From contig JAXDJR010000178.1 in the NCBI GenBank assembly GCA_034667545.1, positions 1 through 12,131 on the forward strand: a DNA stretch of 12,131 nucleotides, in the 5' to 3' direction. The notes under the pieces were generated by a model that was given only the letters and a program-made list of their open reading frames with translations, had not been told where the DNA came from and did no database searches. A program made the translations under genes and the position numbers. The stretch comes from DATAPE01 sp034667545. GTDB taxonomy: Bacteria > Actinomycetota > CADDZG01 > WHSQ01. Within the stretch, counting starts at the first letter, position 1, and every line of letters begins with the position of its first letter. Positions 6,385 to 12,131 of the stretch are shown one piece after another.

Positions 6385-6681
6385 ATGGAAGAGGGAACCG
6401 TCCGGGAGCACGCCGAGGCTCACGCTGTTGCCAACGTCGAAGGCGACATGGCGCGCGCCGCTTCCGACCTGACCGCCGAGGCGCGGGCGAACATCGGACC
6501 GGTCGTCCGGCGCCTGCCGAGGCCCATAACGTCAGGCGAGGTGACGAAGGTGGAGGAGGCAGATCCCGACCGGTTCGTCGTGGAGATCGAGTACTTGGGA
6601 ACGGACGGCTCGGCGGTGGTCCAGTCGGTCTGGATCGAACAAGACGGCAGACCGATGATCGCAGAGACCCGCATCGTCTAG
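6385..6681 (+). CDS. Small conserved hypothetical protein, possibly NTF2/SnoaL-like
   Basis: A 98-residue, acidic, cytoplasmic-looking protein. Its N-terminal helix (VREHAEAHAVANVEGDMARAASDLTAEA, split over about residues 6-33) followed by alternating strands (SGEVTKVEEADPDRFVVEIEY, SAVVQSVWIEQDGRPMIAETRIV) is laid out like a shortened NTF2/SnoaL-type cone fold, where the first helix is followed by a curved sheet. The identification is by layout only, as no catalytic residues can be assigned. ATG 6385 is well supported by AAAGGGAGAG seven to fourteen bases upstream. It is divergent from the HIT operon across an 86-base gap. The next gene begins 24 bases downstream and seems to have its own promoter, so an operon is uncertain. 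Confidence 0.75.
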   Translation: MEEGTVREHAEAHAVANVEGDMARAASDLTAEARANIGPVVRRLPRPITSGEVTKVEEADPDRFVVEIEYLGTDGSAVVQSVWIEQDGRPMIAETRIV

Positions 6682-6692
6682 CGGCGCCTGGA

Positions 6693-6698
6693 TATCCT
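6693..6698 (+). promoter_or_regulatory. Probable -10 box for leaderless 127-residue protein gene
   Basis: TATCCT fits TANNNT and is followed by seven bases and then ATG 6706, the spacing of a leaderless promoter. The identical hexamer precedes the HtrA gene. There is no Shine-Dalgarno between box and ATG. Confidence 0.5.
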
Positions 6699-6705
6699 GA
6701 CGGGT

Positions 6706-7089
6706 ATGGAAGCAGACGTCGGAGGGCTCCAGCGCAAGGTGGTGTTCAGCCGGGTCTACCCCGCGCGGGTCAGTAACGGCGACTCGGGCATCGCGTTGAA
6801 GGACGGGCGGACACTCCCGTTCGTGGTGACCCGGTCGTGGAGTGCGCCTGCCGGTCACTACGACGAGGCGTGGTATCTGGTGGATCCCTCGACACGGGAG
6901 GTCTTATACGAGCACTCCTCCGGGGAAGTGCGCGTATGGGGGCTGCAGTCAGAGACCGAGTTCAGCGACACGGCGACCAAAGCGATACCGCTGGCGCCTG
7001 GAAAGTACTTGATAGTTTTCGCTCTTGCGGGTGTAAAAGGGGGAGAGACGACGGTCTCCGCCGTACCGGCGATGGGATCGGCTGCCTGA
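6706..7089 (+). CDS. Hypothetical protein, predicted all-beta, 127 residues
   Basis: I do not recognise a family. The protein begins MEADVGGLQRKVVFSRVYPA without a signal peptide and is made of alternating hydrophobic and polar stretches (FVVTRSWSAP, AWYLVDPSTREVLYEHSSGE, KYLIVFALAG, TTVSAVPA) that suggest a beta-sandwich or barrel with little helix. Trp and Tyr are frequent in the middle (WSAPAGHYDEAWYLVDP), which may mark a ligand surface. Codon usage looks like that of its neighbours. It lies between the possible NTF2-like gene and HtrA; 24 bases separate it from the former and 138 from the latter. With no Shine-Dalgarno and a -10-like TATCCT seven bases upstream, it is probably expressed from its own leaderless transcript. 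Confidence 0.75.
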   Translation: MEADVGGLQRKVVFSRVYPARVSNGDSGIALKDGRTLPFVVTRSWSAPAGHYDEAWYLVDPSTREVLYEHSSGEVRVWGLQSETEFSDTATKAIPLAPGKYLIVFALAGVKGGETTVSAVPAMGSAA

Positions 7090-7215
7090 TCGGTCTGCTT
7101 GACTGTCGTTTCGCGCCGTCCCAGACTTGGATCGCCGGTCTCTGAGGAACAGCCGAGCTTCCCCCATGGCATCCGCAGGAGCCGGCTTTTAACATCCAGC
7201 GGCGTCTCGCCCTCG

Positions 7216-7221
7216 TATCCT
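7216..7221 (+). promoter_or_regulatory. Probable -10 box for leaderless HtrA gene
   Basis: TATCCT, preceded by CTCG and followed by six bases (CTAGTC) and ATG 7228, matches a leaderless actinobacterial promoter. No Shine-Dalgarno is present. The remaining part of the 138-base gap (7090-7227) shows no convincing -35, terminator or RNA gene. Confidence 0.5.
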
Positions 7222-7227
7222 CTAGTC

Positions 7228-8340
7228 ATGCGCCGTTCCCTTCTTCTCCTGCTCTGCGCCGTCATGTTCATGGCCGCCGGCTGTGGAGTGGATCTCGGCT
7301 CGCATTTCGCCACTCCGGCCCCCGTCTCCTCCGTCACTCTCAAGCAAGCCACCGCGGTCGTCCGGCACTCGTCAGTTGCCCACGTCGTTCAAAGGGTTCT
7401 GCCCTCGGTGGTGAACATCCGGGTCACCCAGTTCGGGCTCGGCGGGATCCTGGGAGGCTCGCAGACCGGAAGGGCTGAAGGCTCCGGGGTCATCATCAGC
7501 AGAAACGGCACGATCTTGACCAACAACCATGTGATCGAGGGCGCGGTGAAGGTCACCGTCGTCTTCAACGACGGCATCCATAACTCATCAATGGACGGTC
7601 ACGTAGTCGGCGCCGACCCCGAGCACGACCTTGCCGTGGTGAAGGTGGATGCCACGGATCTCAAGCCCATCACGATCGGGCAGTCGGGTCATCTCGAGCT
7701 GGGTGACGAGGTTGTCGCCCTTGGTTTTCCCTTGGGACTGGGGGGTCCGACCGTCACGAAAGGCATCGTCTCCGGGGTGAACCGAACGATCACCGTTCGC
7801 CGCGACAGCGGAGCCACCGAGCACCTGGTCGGTCTGCTCCAAACCGATGCCGCTATCAACCCGGGGAACTCCGGCGGGGCGCTGGTCAACGCCGGCGGGC
7901 AGCTTGTGGGGATCAATACGGCGGCCGCCAACGCCGGTTCCGCAGAGAACGTCGGCTTCGCCATCTCTATCGACCATGCCCTTCCCGTGGTGCGACAGAT
8001 CTTGGCCGAACCTCCCCAGAAACGAGCGTGGCTGGGAGTGTCGGTCCGCGATGTCGATCCGACGATCGCACTACAGTTGGGGCTGAAGTCAAACGCCACT
8101 GGAGCTCTCGTCGCAGGCGTCATCCCGGGGAGCCCTGCGGCGGGCGCTGGGATCCAAACGGGTGATGTGATCGTCGCGATAGCCGGCCACACCATCACTT
8201 CTGCGAACGGCCTAACGAACGCGCTCACAGATCTAAACCCCGGACAACAGGTCACCGTCAAGCTCATCAGGAGCCACGGCACACGAGATATCGACGTGAC
8301 GCTCTCGAACCGTCCGGCTACCTTCCAACCCAACGGCTGA
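7228..8340 (+). CDS. HtrA/DegP-like serine protease with PDZ domain, predicted lipoprotein
   Basis: A 370-residue S1C protease expected to degrade or process misfolded proteins outside the cytoplasmic membrane. The N-terminus MRRSLLLLLCAVMFMAAGC is a lipoprotein signal, with AAGC as a slightly relaxed lipobox and Cys19 the lipidated residue. The trypsin-like domain follows after a short linker, with the triad His101 (ILTNNHVIEG), Asp134 (DPEHDLAVVKVD) and Ser215 (INPGNSGGAL). A single C-terminal PDZ domain (about 267-360) contains WLGVSV, GVIPGSPAAGAGIQTGDVIVAI and the closing strand. Most actinobacterial HtrA proteins are membrane-anchored through a transmembrane helix, so lipid anchoring is of interest. 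The start ATG 7228 is chosen because it begins the signal peptide and follows a -10 box at leaderless spacing; the upstream open frame to 7099 lacks support. TrmI starts 16 bases downstream. Confidence 0.93.
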   Translation: MRRSLLLLLCAVMFMAAGCGVDLGSHFATPAPVSSVTLKQATAVVRHSSVAHVVQRVLPSVVNIRVTQFGLGGILGGSQTGRAEGSGVIISRNGTILTNNHVIEGAVKVTVVFNDGIHNSSMDGHVVGADPEHDLAVVKVDATDLKPITIGQSGHLELGDEVVALGFPLGLGGPTVTKGIVSGVNRTITVRRDSGATEHLVGLLQTDAAINPGNSGGALVNAGGQLVGINTAAANAGSAENVGFAISIDHALPVVRQILAEPPQKRAWLGVSVRDVDPTIALQLGLKSNATGALVAGVIPGSPAAGAGIQTGDVIVAIAGHTITSANGLTNALTDLNPGQQVTVKLIRSHGTRDIDVTLSNRPATFQPNG

Positions 8341-8356
8341 TCCACCACCAGTATCG

Positions 8357-9217
8357 GTGACGGCCGACCGCGCCCCCGGTGACGGTTCTGCGCACCTACC
8401 GGGTCCCGGGAATGGACCTTTCGGGCCCGGTGACCGTGTCCTGGTGGTCGATCCGCGCGCCAGGCGCTACCTCGTAACGCTCCGGCCGGGCGGCGAGTTT
8501 CATACCCACCTCGGCGCGCTGAAGCACGACGATCTGATCGGGCGGCCTGAAGGGTGTCTGGTGGCGGCCTCGCGGGGCACCAAGCTGCTCGTCTTCCGCC
8601 CCTCACTTGCCGACTTCGTGTTGAAGATGCAGCGCGGTGCCCAGGTCGTGTATCCGAAAGATCTTGGACTCATCCTGGTGTACGCGGACATCTTCCCCGG
8701 CGCCCGCGTGCTCGAGGCGGGAGCCGGATCGGGCTCGCTGACACTTGCTCTCTTACGCGCGGTAGGTGCCGGCGGTTCGGTGGTGTCTTTTGAGCTTCGA
8801 GAGGATCACGCCAAGCAGGCGAAAGCGAACATCGACGCGTGGCAGCTCGCGTTCGGCGCCAAAACTGACAACTTCGAACTGGTTCTGGGTGACGTCTTCG
8901 ACACCGATGCGGTCACATCGCACGGCAACTTCGACCGCATCGTGCTGGATCTTCCCGAGCCGTGGCACGGCGTCGGAACGACCACCGAAATGCTGATTGA
9001 TGGGGGAACCTTGTGTTGCTATCTGCCGACAGTTCCGCAGGTGATGCGCATAGTCGAGGCGATGACCCCCGGATTCGCTTTGATCACCACCTTCGAAGCC
9101 CTGGTGCGAACCTGGAACGTTTCCGGGCAGTCGGTCCGTCCCGATCACCGGATGGTTGGACACACGGGGTTCATCGTCACCGGTCGCAAGCTTGCCGCGG
9201 GAGCTCAGACATCGTAA
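8357..9217 (+). CDS. trmI: tRNA (adenine(58)-N1)-methyltransferase TrmI
   Basis: A 286-residue class I SAM methyltransferase that makes m1A at position 58 of the tRNA T-loop. A small N-terminal beta domain (FGPGDRVLVVDPRARRYLVTL, about 22-42) precedes the Rossmann domain. The SAM-binding motif is VLEAGAGSGSLTLALL (about 118-133), an acidic residue follows the second strand (SFELRED), and the catalytic-region motif DLPEPW (198-203) matches TrmI rather than other methyltransferases; the C-terminal RPDHRMVGHTGFI is also conserved. The GTG start at 8357 is the only plausible in-frame start before the conserved region; no strong Shine-Dalgarno is visible, and the gene may be read through from htrA. 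In Actinobacteria trmI commonly lies directly upstream of the proteasome genes, as here, with only 49 bases to ARC. Confidence 0.92.
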   Translation: MTADRAPGDGSAHLPGPGNGPFGPGDRVLVVDPRARRYLVTLRPGGEFHTHLGALKHDDLIGRPEGCLVAASRGTKLLVFRPSLADFVLKMQRGAQVVYPKDLGLILVYADIFPGARVLEAGAGSGSLTLALLRAVGAGGSVVSFELREDHAKQAKANIDAWQLAFGAKTDNFELVLGDVFDTDAVTSHGNFDRIVLDLPEPWHGVGTTTEMLIDGGTLCCYLPTVPQVMRIVEAMTPGFALITTFEALVRTWNVSGQSVRPDHRMVGHTGFIVTGRKLAAGAQTS

Positions 9218-9224
9218 AGATGCG

Positions 9225-9255
9225 CCTGGGAAGAGACCCAGGGGGTAGGCTTTTT
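9225..9255 (+). terminator. Weak hairpin plus T-run between trmI and arc
   Basis: CCTGGG (9225-9230), loop AAGAGA and CCCAGG (9237-9242) form a perfect six-base-pair stem eight bases after the trmI stop. TTTTT follows at 9251-9255, eight bases beyond the stem, which is too distant for a classical intrinsic terminator; an alternative outer pairing GCCT (9224-9227) with AGGC (9247-9250) would bring the stem next to the T-run. It might attenuate transcription into arc. Confidence 0.35.
9246..9251 (+). promoter_or_regulatory. Possible -10 box upstream of arc
   Basis: TAGGCT fits TANNNT and would start transcription near 9258-9260, giving a very short leader carrying the GGAGGTG Shine-Dalgarno. 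It overlaps the T-run of the hairpin just described, so both assignments cannot be independently certain. Confidence 0.25.
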
Positions 9256-9262
9256 CTCCTAG

Positions 9263-9269
9263 GGAGGTG
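9263..9269 (+). promoter_or_regulatory. Strong Shine-Dalgarno that contains the only canonical arc start codon
   Basis: GGAGGTG is a near-ideal complement of the 16S rRNA 3' end. Its last three bases are the GTG that begins the arc frame, so this GTG could not be used with this Shine-Dalgarno. Six bases after it the in-frame codon is ATC (9276), at a proper start distance; the next in-frame ATG (9438) would remove most of the coiled coil. Confidence 0.45.
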
Positions 9270-11027
9270 GTTGCGATCTCCGCCAGCGATTTCGAGCGCT
9301 ACGACCGAGAGATCCAAGAGCTCAGGGGTCAAGTAAAGCTCCTCGAGGACGAGCTTGGCATCGCGCGCAGGCAACTCGAGGCCGCGCCCAGGCAGATCCA
9401 CAATCTCGAGAAACGCTTGGCGGAAGCCGCCGCGGAGATGGCGGGCACCCGCGATACCAACGCGCGGCTCGATGGACTGCTGCGTGAGGCGCGCGAGCAA
9501 CTCGCGACGCTTCGGGAAGAGGTCGAGAGACTTGCCAAGCCACCGTCCAGCTACGGTGTCTTCCTGCGCCTCTACGAGGAAGATGGCACCGCCGACGTTT
9601 TCACGAACGGGCGCAAGCTGCGCGTGAACCTCTTGCCCGGGAGCATAGAGATCGAACAGCTGGAACGGGGGCGCGAGGTGATCCTCAACGATGCCCTGAA
9701 CATCATCGGCGTGTGTGAGTTCGAGAGCCAGGGCGAGGTCGTAACGCTCAAGGAGGTGCTCGAGGGTGGGAAGCGCGCTCTGGTGCTCGGGCGTACCGAT
9801 GAGGAACGTGTGGTCGAGTTAGCGGAGCCGTTGAAGGGGACCCGTCTGAACGCCGGTGACACACTGCTTCTTGATGCAAGGTCCGGACATGTCCTCGAGA
9901 AGCTTCCGAAGCCGGAGGTCGAGGAGTTGATCTTGGAAGAGGTTCCCGACATCTCCTACGAGGACATCGGTGGTCTCGGGGAACAGCTCGAAGAGATCAG
10001 AGATGCGGTCGAGCTGCCGTATCTCCACGCAGAGCTGTTCAGAGAACATCAGCTCGAGCCACCCAAGGGCATCTTGTTGTACGGACCGCCGGGCTGCGGA
10101 AAGACCCTTGTCGCCAAAGCAGTGGCCAACTCACTCGCCAAGAAGGTGGCGGCGAAGTCGGGCCGGGACGATCGACGCTCGTACTTCCTCAACATCAAGG
10201 GACCCGAGCTTCTGAATAAGTACGTCGGCGAAACCGAGCGCCAGATCCGCATGATCTTCCAGAGAGCGAAAGAGAAATCCGAAGAAGGCGTGCCGGTCAT
10301 CGTGTTCTTCGACGAGATGGACTCACTGTTCCGCACCCGTGGATCTGGCATCTCGAGTGACATCGAGTCGACCATCGTTCCGCAACTTCTGGCCGAGATC
10401 GACGGCGTGGAAACGCTGAAGAACGTCATCGTCGTCGGCGCGTCGAACCGCGAGGACCTGATCGATCCTGCGATTCTTCGTCCGGGCCGTCTTGACGTGA
10501 AGATCAAGATCGAGCGCCCCGATCAAGCCGCGTCGCGCGACATCTTCTCGAAGTACCTGACCACCGAGATTCCTCTGTCCCAGGCGGAGATCGCCCGTCA
10601 CGGCTCCCCGGAGGAGGCCGTCTCCGCGATCATCGCTGAAACCGTCGAGAAGATGTACTCGGAGGACGACGACAACCGGTTTCTCGAGGTCACTTATGCC
10701 AACGGTGACAAAGAAACCTTGTTCTTCAAAGACTTCGCTTCGGGCGCAATGATCGAGAACATCGTCCGCCGAGCGAAGAAGACTGCCATCAAAAGAGCTA
10801 TCAAGGGTGAGCCCAAGGGAGTCAACCAGCAGGATCTCTTGAACGCCATCCATCAGGAGTACAAAGAGAACGAAGACCTTCCCAACACCACAAATCCCGA
10901 TGACTGGGCCAAGATCTCGGGCAAGAAGGGTGAACGGATCGTTTACATCCGCACCTTGGTCGGCGAGCACAAAGATGGGGAGGGCAACCGTCAGGTCGAG
11001 CGTGTCTCGACCGGCCAATACCTCTAA
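9267..11027 (+). CDS. arc: Proteasome-associated AAA ATPase ARC/Mpa
   Basis: A 586-residue AAA ATPase forming the hexameric ring that unfolds pupylated proteins and feeds them to the 20S proteasome. Domains in order: an N-terminal coiled coil (about 10-92), which in the family binds Pup; the OB-fold interdomain (about 95-225); the AAA module with Walker A GPPGCGKT (273-280), Walker B VIVFFDE (344-350), the second region of homology (about 386-410, GASNREDLIDPAILRPGR) and a C-terminal helical part. The protein ends GQYL, the C-terminal Tyr-Leu tail known from Mpa to open the 20S gate. Length agrees with ARC (about 590-610). The start is uncertain: GTG 9267 is the first codon in this frame but lies inside the Shine-Dalgarno, and ATC 9276 is a possible rare start. 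Dop begins 41 bases downstream, consistent with the Pup-proteasome locus. Confidence 0.95.
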   Translation: MVAISASDFERYDREIQELRGQVKLLEDELGIARRQLEAAPRQIHNLEKRLAEAAAEMAGTRDTNARLDGLLREAREQLATLREEVERLAKPPSSYGVFLRLYEEDGTADVFTNGRKLRVNLLPGSIEIEQLERGREVILNDALNIIGVCEFESQGEVVTLKEVLEGGKRALVLGRTDEERVVELAEPLKGTRLNAGDTLLLDARSGHVLEKLPKPEVEELILEEVPDISYEDIGGLGEQLEEIRDAVELPYLHAELFREHQLEPPKGILLYGPPGCGKTLVAKAVANSLAKKVAAKSGRDDRRSYFLNIKGPELLNKYVGETERQIRMIFQRAKEKSEEGVPVIVFFDEMDSLFRTRGSGISSDIESTIVPQLLAEIDGVETLKNVIVVGASNREDLIDPAILRPGRLDVKIKIERPDQAASRDIFSKYLTTEIPLSQAEIARHGSPEEAVSAIIAETVEKMYSEDDDNRFLEVTYANGDKETLFFKDFASGAMIENIVRRAKKTAIKRAIKGEPKGVNQQDLLNAIHQEYKENEDLPNTTNPDDWAKISGKKGERIVYIRTLVGEHKDGEGNRQVERVSTGQYL

Positions 11028-11056
11028 AGAGGTCCGCCGCGTGCGTCCCTGAGTCG

Positions 11057-11062
11057 TAACCT
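11057..11062 (+). promoter_or_regulatory. Probable -10 box for leaderless dop
   Basis: TAACCT fits TANNNT and is followed by six bases (CTTTCT) and ATG 11069. No Shine-Dalgarno lies in the 41-base gap after arc, so dop may have its own leaderless transcript in addition to read-through from arc. Confidence 0.5.
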
Positions 11063-11068
11063 CTTTCT

Positions 11069-12131
11069 ATGGCGATACCCAAGATCTGCGGCATCGAGAC
11101 CGAGTACGGCATCGTCCTTCAGGAAGCTGCCGACTTCAACCCCATCCTTACCTCGTCGCTGCTGATCAACGCGTACGCGAAGCCGATCTTCAAGCGTGTC
11201 AAATGGGACTATGACGAGGAGAGGCCTCTGCGTGATGCCCGGGGCTTCGAGCACGCGATGGGCGAGGGCGGCCTCGAGGAAGAGACGGGCTTGGTCAATG
11301 TCATCCTGCCCAACGGCTCTCGCTACTACGTAGACCATGCGCACCCTGAGTATTCGAGCCCTGAATGCTCCAACCCGCGCGACGCCGTGATCTGGGACAA
11401 GGCAGGAGAGAGGATCCTCGAGCAATCGATGGATGCGGTCAGACAGATCACCCCTGCCGGGCAGCGCTTGTTCATCTGCAAGAACAACTCAGACGGCAAG
11501 GGCAATTCGTATGGGTGCCACGAGAACTATCTCGTTGACCGAAGGACACCCTTCCCCGATCTTGTGAAGCATCTGATCCCCTTCTTCGTGACCCGTCAAA
11601 TCTTTACCGGCGCGGGCAAGGTGGGAACCGAGAACTCGACAGAGAAGGCCGACTATCAGATCTCCCAGCGAGCCGACTTCTTCGAGGTCGAGGTGGGGTT
11701 AGAAACCACATTCAAACGACCGATCATCAACACGCGGGACGAGCCGCACGCCGACCCCGAACGCTACCGACGACTCCATGTGATCGTTGGTGATGCCAAC
11801 ATGGCGGAGCTCCCGGTCTTCCTAAAGATGGGCGCAACCTCGGTGTTGTTGCAGATGATCGAGGATGATTTCATCGCCGACGACATGACCCTGTGCGACC
11901 CCATACGAGCGATGCGGTCGGTGTCTCATGACCCGACCTGCCGTGCAACCATCGAATTGAATGAAGGATCGTCCATCACGGCGATCGATGTGCAATGGGA
12001 GTATCTGAAACTCGCCAAGAAGTACGTTGCCGAGAACGAAAGCGGGCCAGTCACCGACCGAGTGCTCGAGGAATGGGAGCGTGTACTGGAAGGCCTCGAG
12101 CGTGACCCCAGTTCGCTATCGGCCGATCTCG
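11069..12131 (+). CDS. dop: Pup deamidase/depupylase Dop (3'-truncated by window)
   Basis: The first 354 codons of a protein of the carboxylate-amine ligase-like PafA/Dop family; the frame stays open to the window end and full members are about 500 residues. Dop converts the C-terminal Gln of Pup to Glu and also removes Pup from substrates. The N-terminus ICGIETEYGIV (6-16) carries the ATP/metal-binding Glu residues. RYYVDHAHPEYSSPEC (about 85-100) holds the conserved Asp89 region important for Dop catalysis, and NNSDGKGNSYGCHENYLV (about 142-160) and STEKADYQISQRADFFE are further family motifs. An insertion after the first helices (about 40-75, WDYDEERPLRDARG and following) corresponds to the Dop loop, which is absent from PafA, so Dop is favoured. 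ATG 11069 is preceded by a leaderless -10 box. Confidence 0.93.
   Translation, partial: MAIPKICGIETEYGIVLQEAADFNPILTSSLLINAYAKPIFKRVKWDYDEERPLRDARGFEHAMGEGGLEEETGLVNVILPNGSRYYVDHAHPEYSSPECSNPRDAVIWDKAGERILEQSMDAVRQITPAGQRLFICKNNSDGKGNSYGCHENYLVDRRTPFPDLVKHLIPFFVTRQIFTGAGKVGTENSTEKADYQISQRADFFEVEVGLETTFKRPIINTRDEPHADPERYRRLHVIVGDANMAELPVFLKMGATSVLLQMIEDDFIADDMTLCDPIRAMRSVSHDPTCRATIELNEGSSITAIDVQWEYLKLAKKYVAENESGPVTDRVLEEWERVLEGLERDPSSLSADL

Noticed and set aside
6315..6776. 153-codon plus-strand open frame overlapping two small genes
   Set aside because: The translation is almost entirely Arg, Gly and Pro, and the alternative frames have a good Shine-Dalgarno or leaderless box and balanced composition.
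7689..8606. 305-codon minus-strand open frame
   Set aside because: It lies opposite HtrA and trmI, whose catalytic motifs are intact; the translation is a low-complexity shadow.
10323..11018. 231-codon minus-strand open frame
   Set aside because: It is antisense to the AAA domain of ARC and shows no domain of its own; a product of codon bias in GC-rich DNA.
11021..11032. CCTCT-AA-AGAGG inverted repeat at the arc stop codon as a terminator
   Set aside because: A two-base loop is too small, there is no T-run, and the 5' arm is fixed by the conserved Tyr-Leu coding tail.
1..12131. Mobile elements, CRISPR arrays, tRNA or rRNA genes
   Set aside because: I looked for transposase or integrase motifs, regularly spaced repeats and tRNA T-loop signatures and saw none; composition and gene content look chromosomal and uniform.

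Overview
The window is GC-rich, densely coded DNA from an actinobacterium (Actinomycetota). The strongest evidence is the right end, where a tRNA m1A58 methyltransferase (TrmI), the proteasome-activating AAA ATPase ARC/Mpa and the Pup deamidase Dop follow one another; this is the Pup-proteasome locus typical of Actinobacteria. A predicted F420-type luciferase-like oxidoreductase, frequent GTG starts and several apparently leaderless genes agree with this. I cannot name a genus. No tRNA, rRNA, CRISPR array, transposase or prophage gene was seen, and no stretch longer than 300 bases lacks a gene.

Left block (1-2663): three plus-strand genes appear translationally coupled through 4-base GTGA overlaps. 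They are a 5'-truncated protein of unknown function (coiled coil plus a beta-rich tail), a heme-oxygenase-like iron-containing redox enzyme, and a family 2 glycosyltransferase with C-terminal membrane segments. A small CDGSH iron-sulfur protein on the minus strand overlaps the glycosyltransferase tail-to-tail by 80 bases. The functional link among these is unknown and is the least explained part of the window.

Middle block (2739-6298): a SpoU-family RNA methyltransferase and an M55 (DppA-like) metallo-aminopeptidase form a plus-strand pair. One base after the M55 stop, a converging minus-strand operon ends. Read 5' to 3', that operon is HIT-domain protein, alpha/beta hydrolase, Rv1855c-like LLM oxidoreductase, with overlapping or almost touching reading frames.

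Right block (6299-12131): two small uncharacterised proteins (one possibly NTF2-like) are followed by an HtrA/DegP-type serine protease predicted to be a lipoprotein, then TrmI, ARC and the first 354 codons of Dop, cut by the window edge. Pup, the 20S subunits and PafA would be expected beyond it. HtrA (outside the membrane) and ARC/Dop (cytoplasm) give this block a protein quality-control flavour. Four genes (HIT, the 127-residue orphan, HtrA, Dop) have a TANNNT -10 box 6-7 bases before the start codon, as expected for leaderless transcripts.
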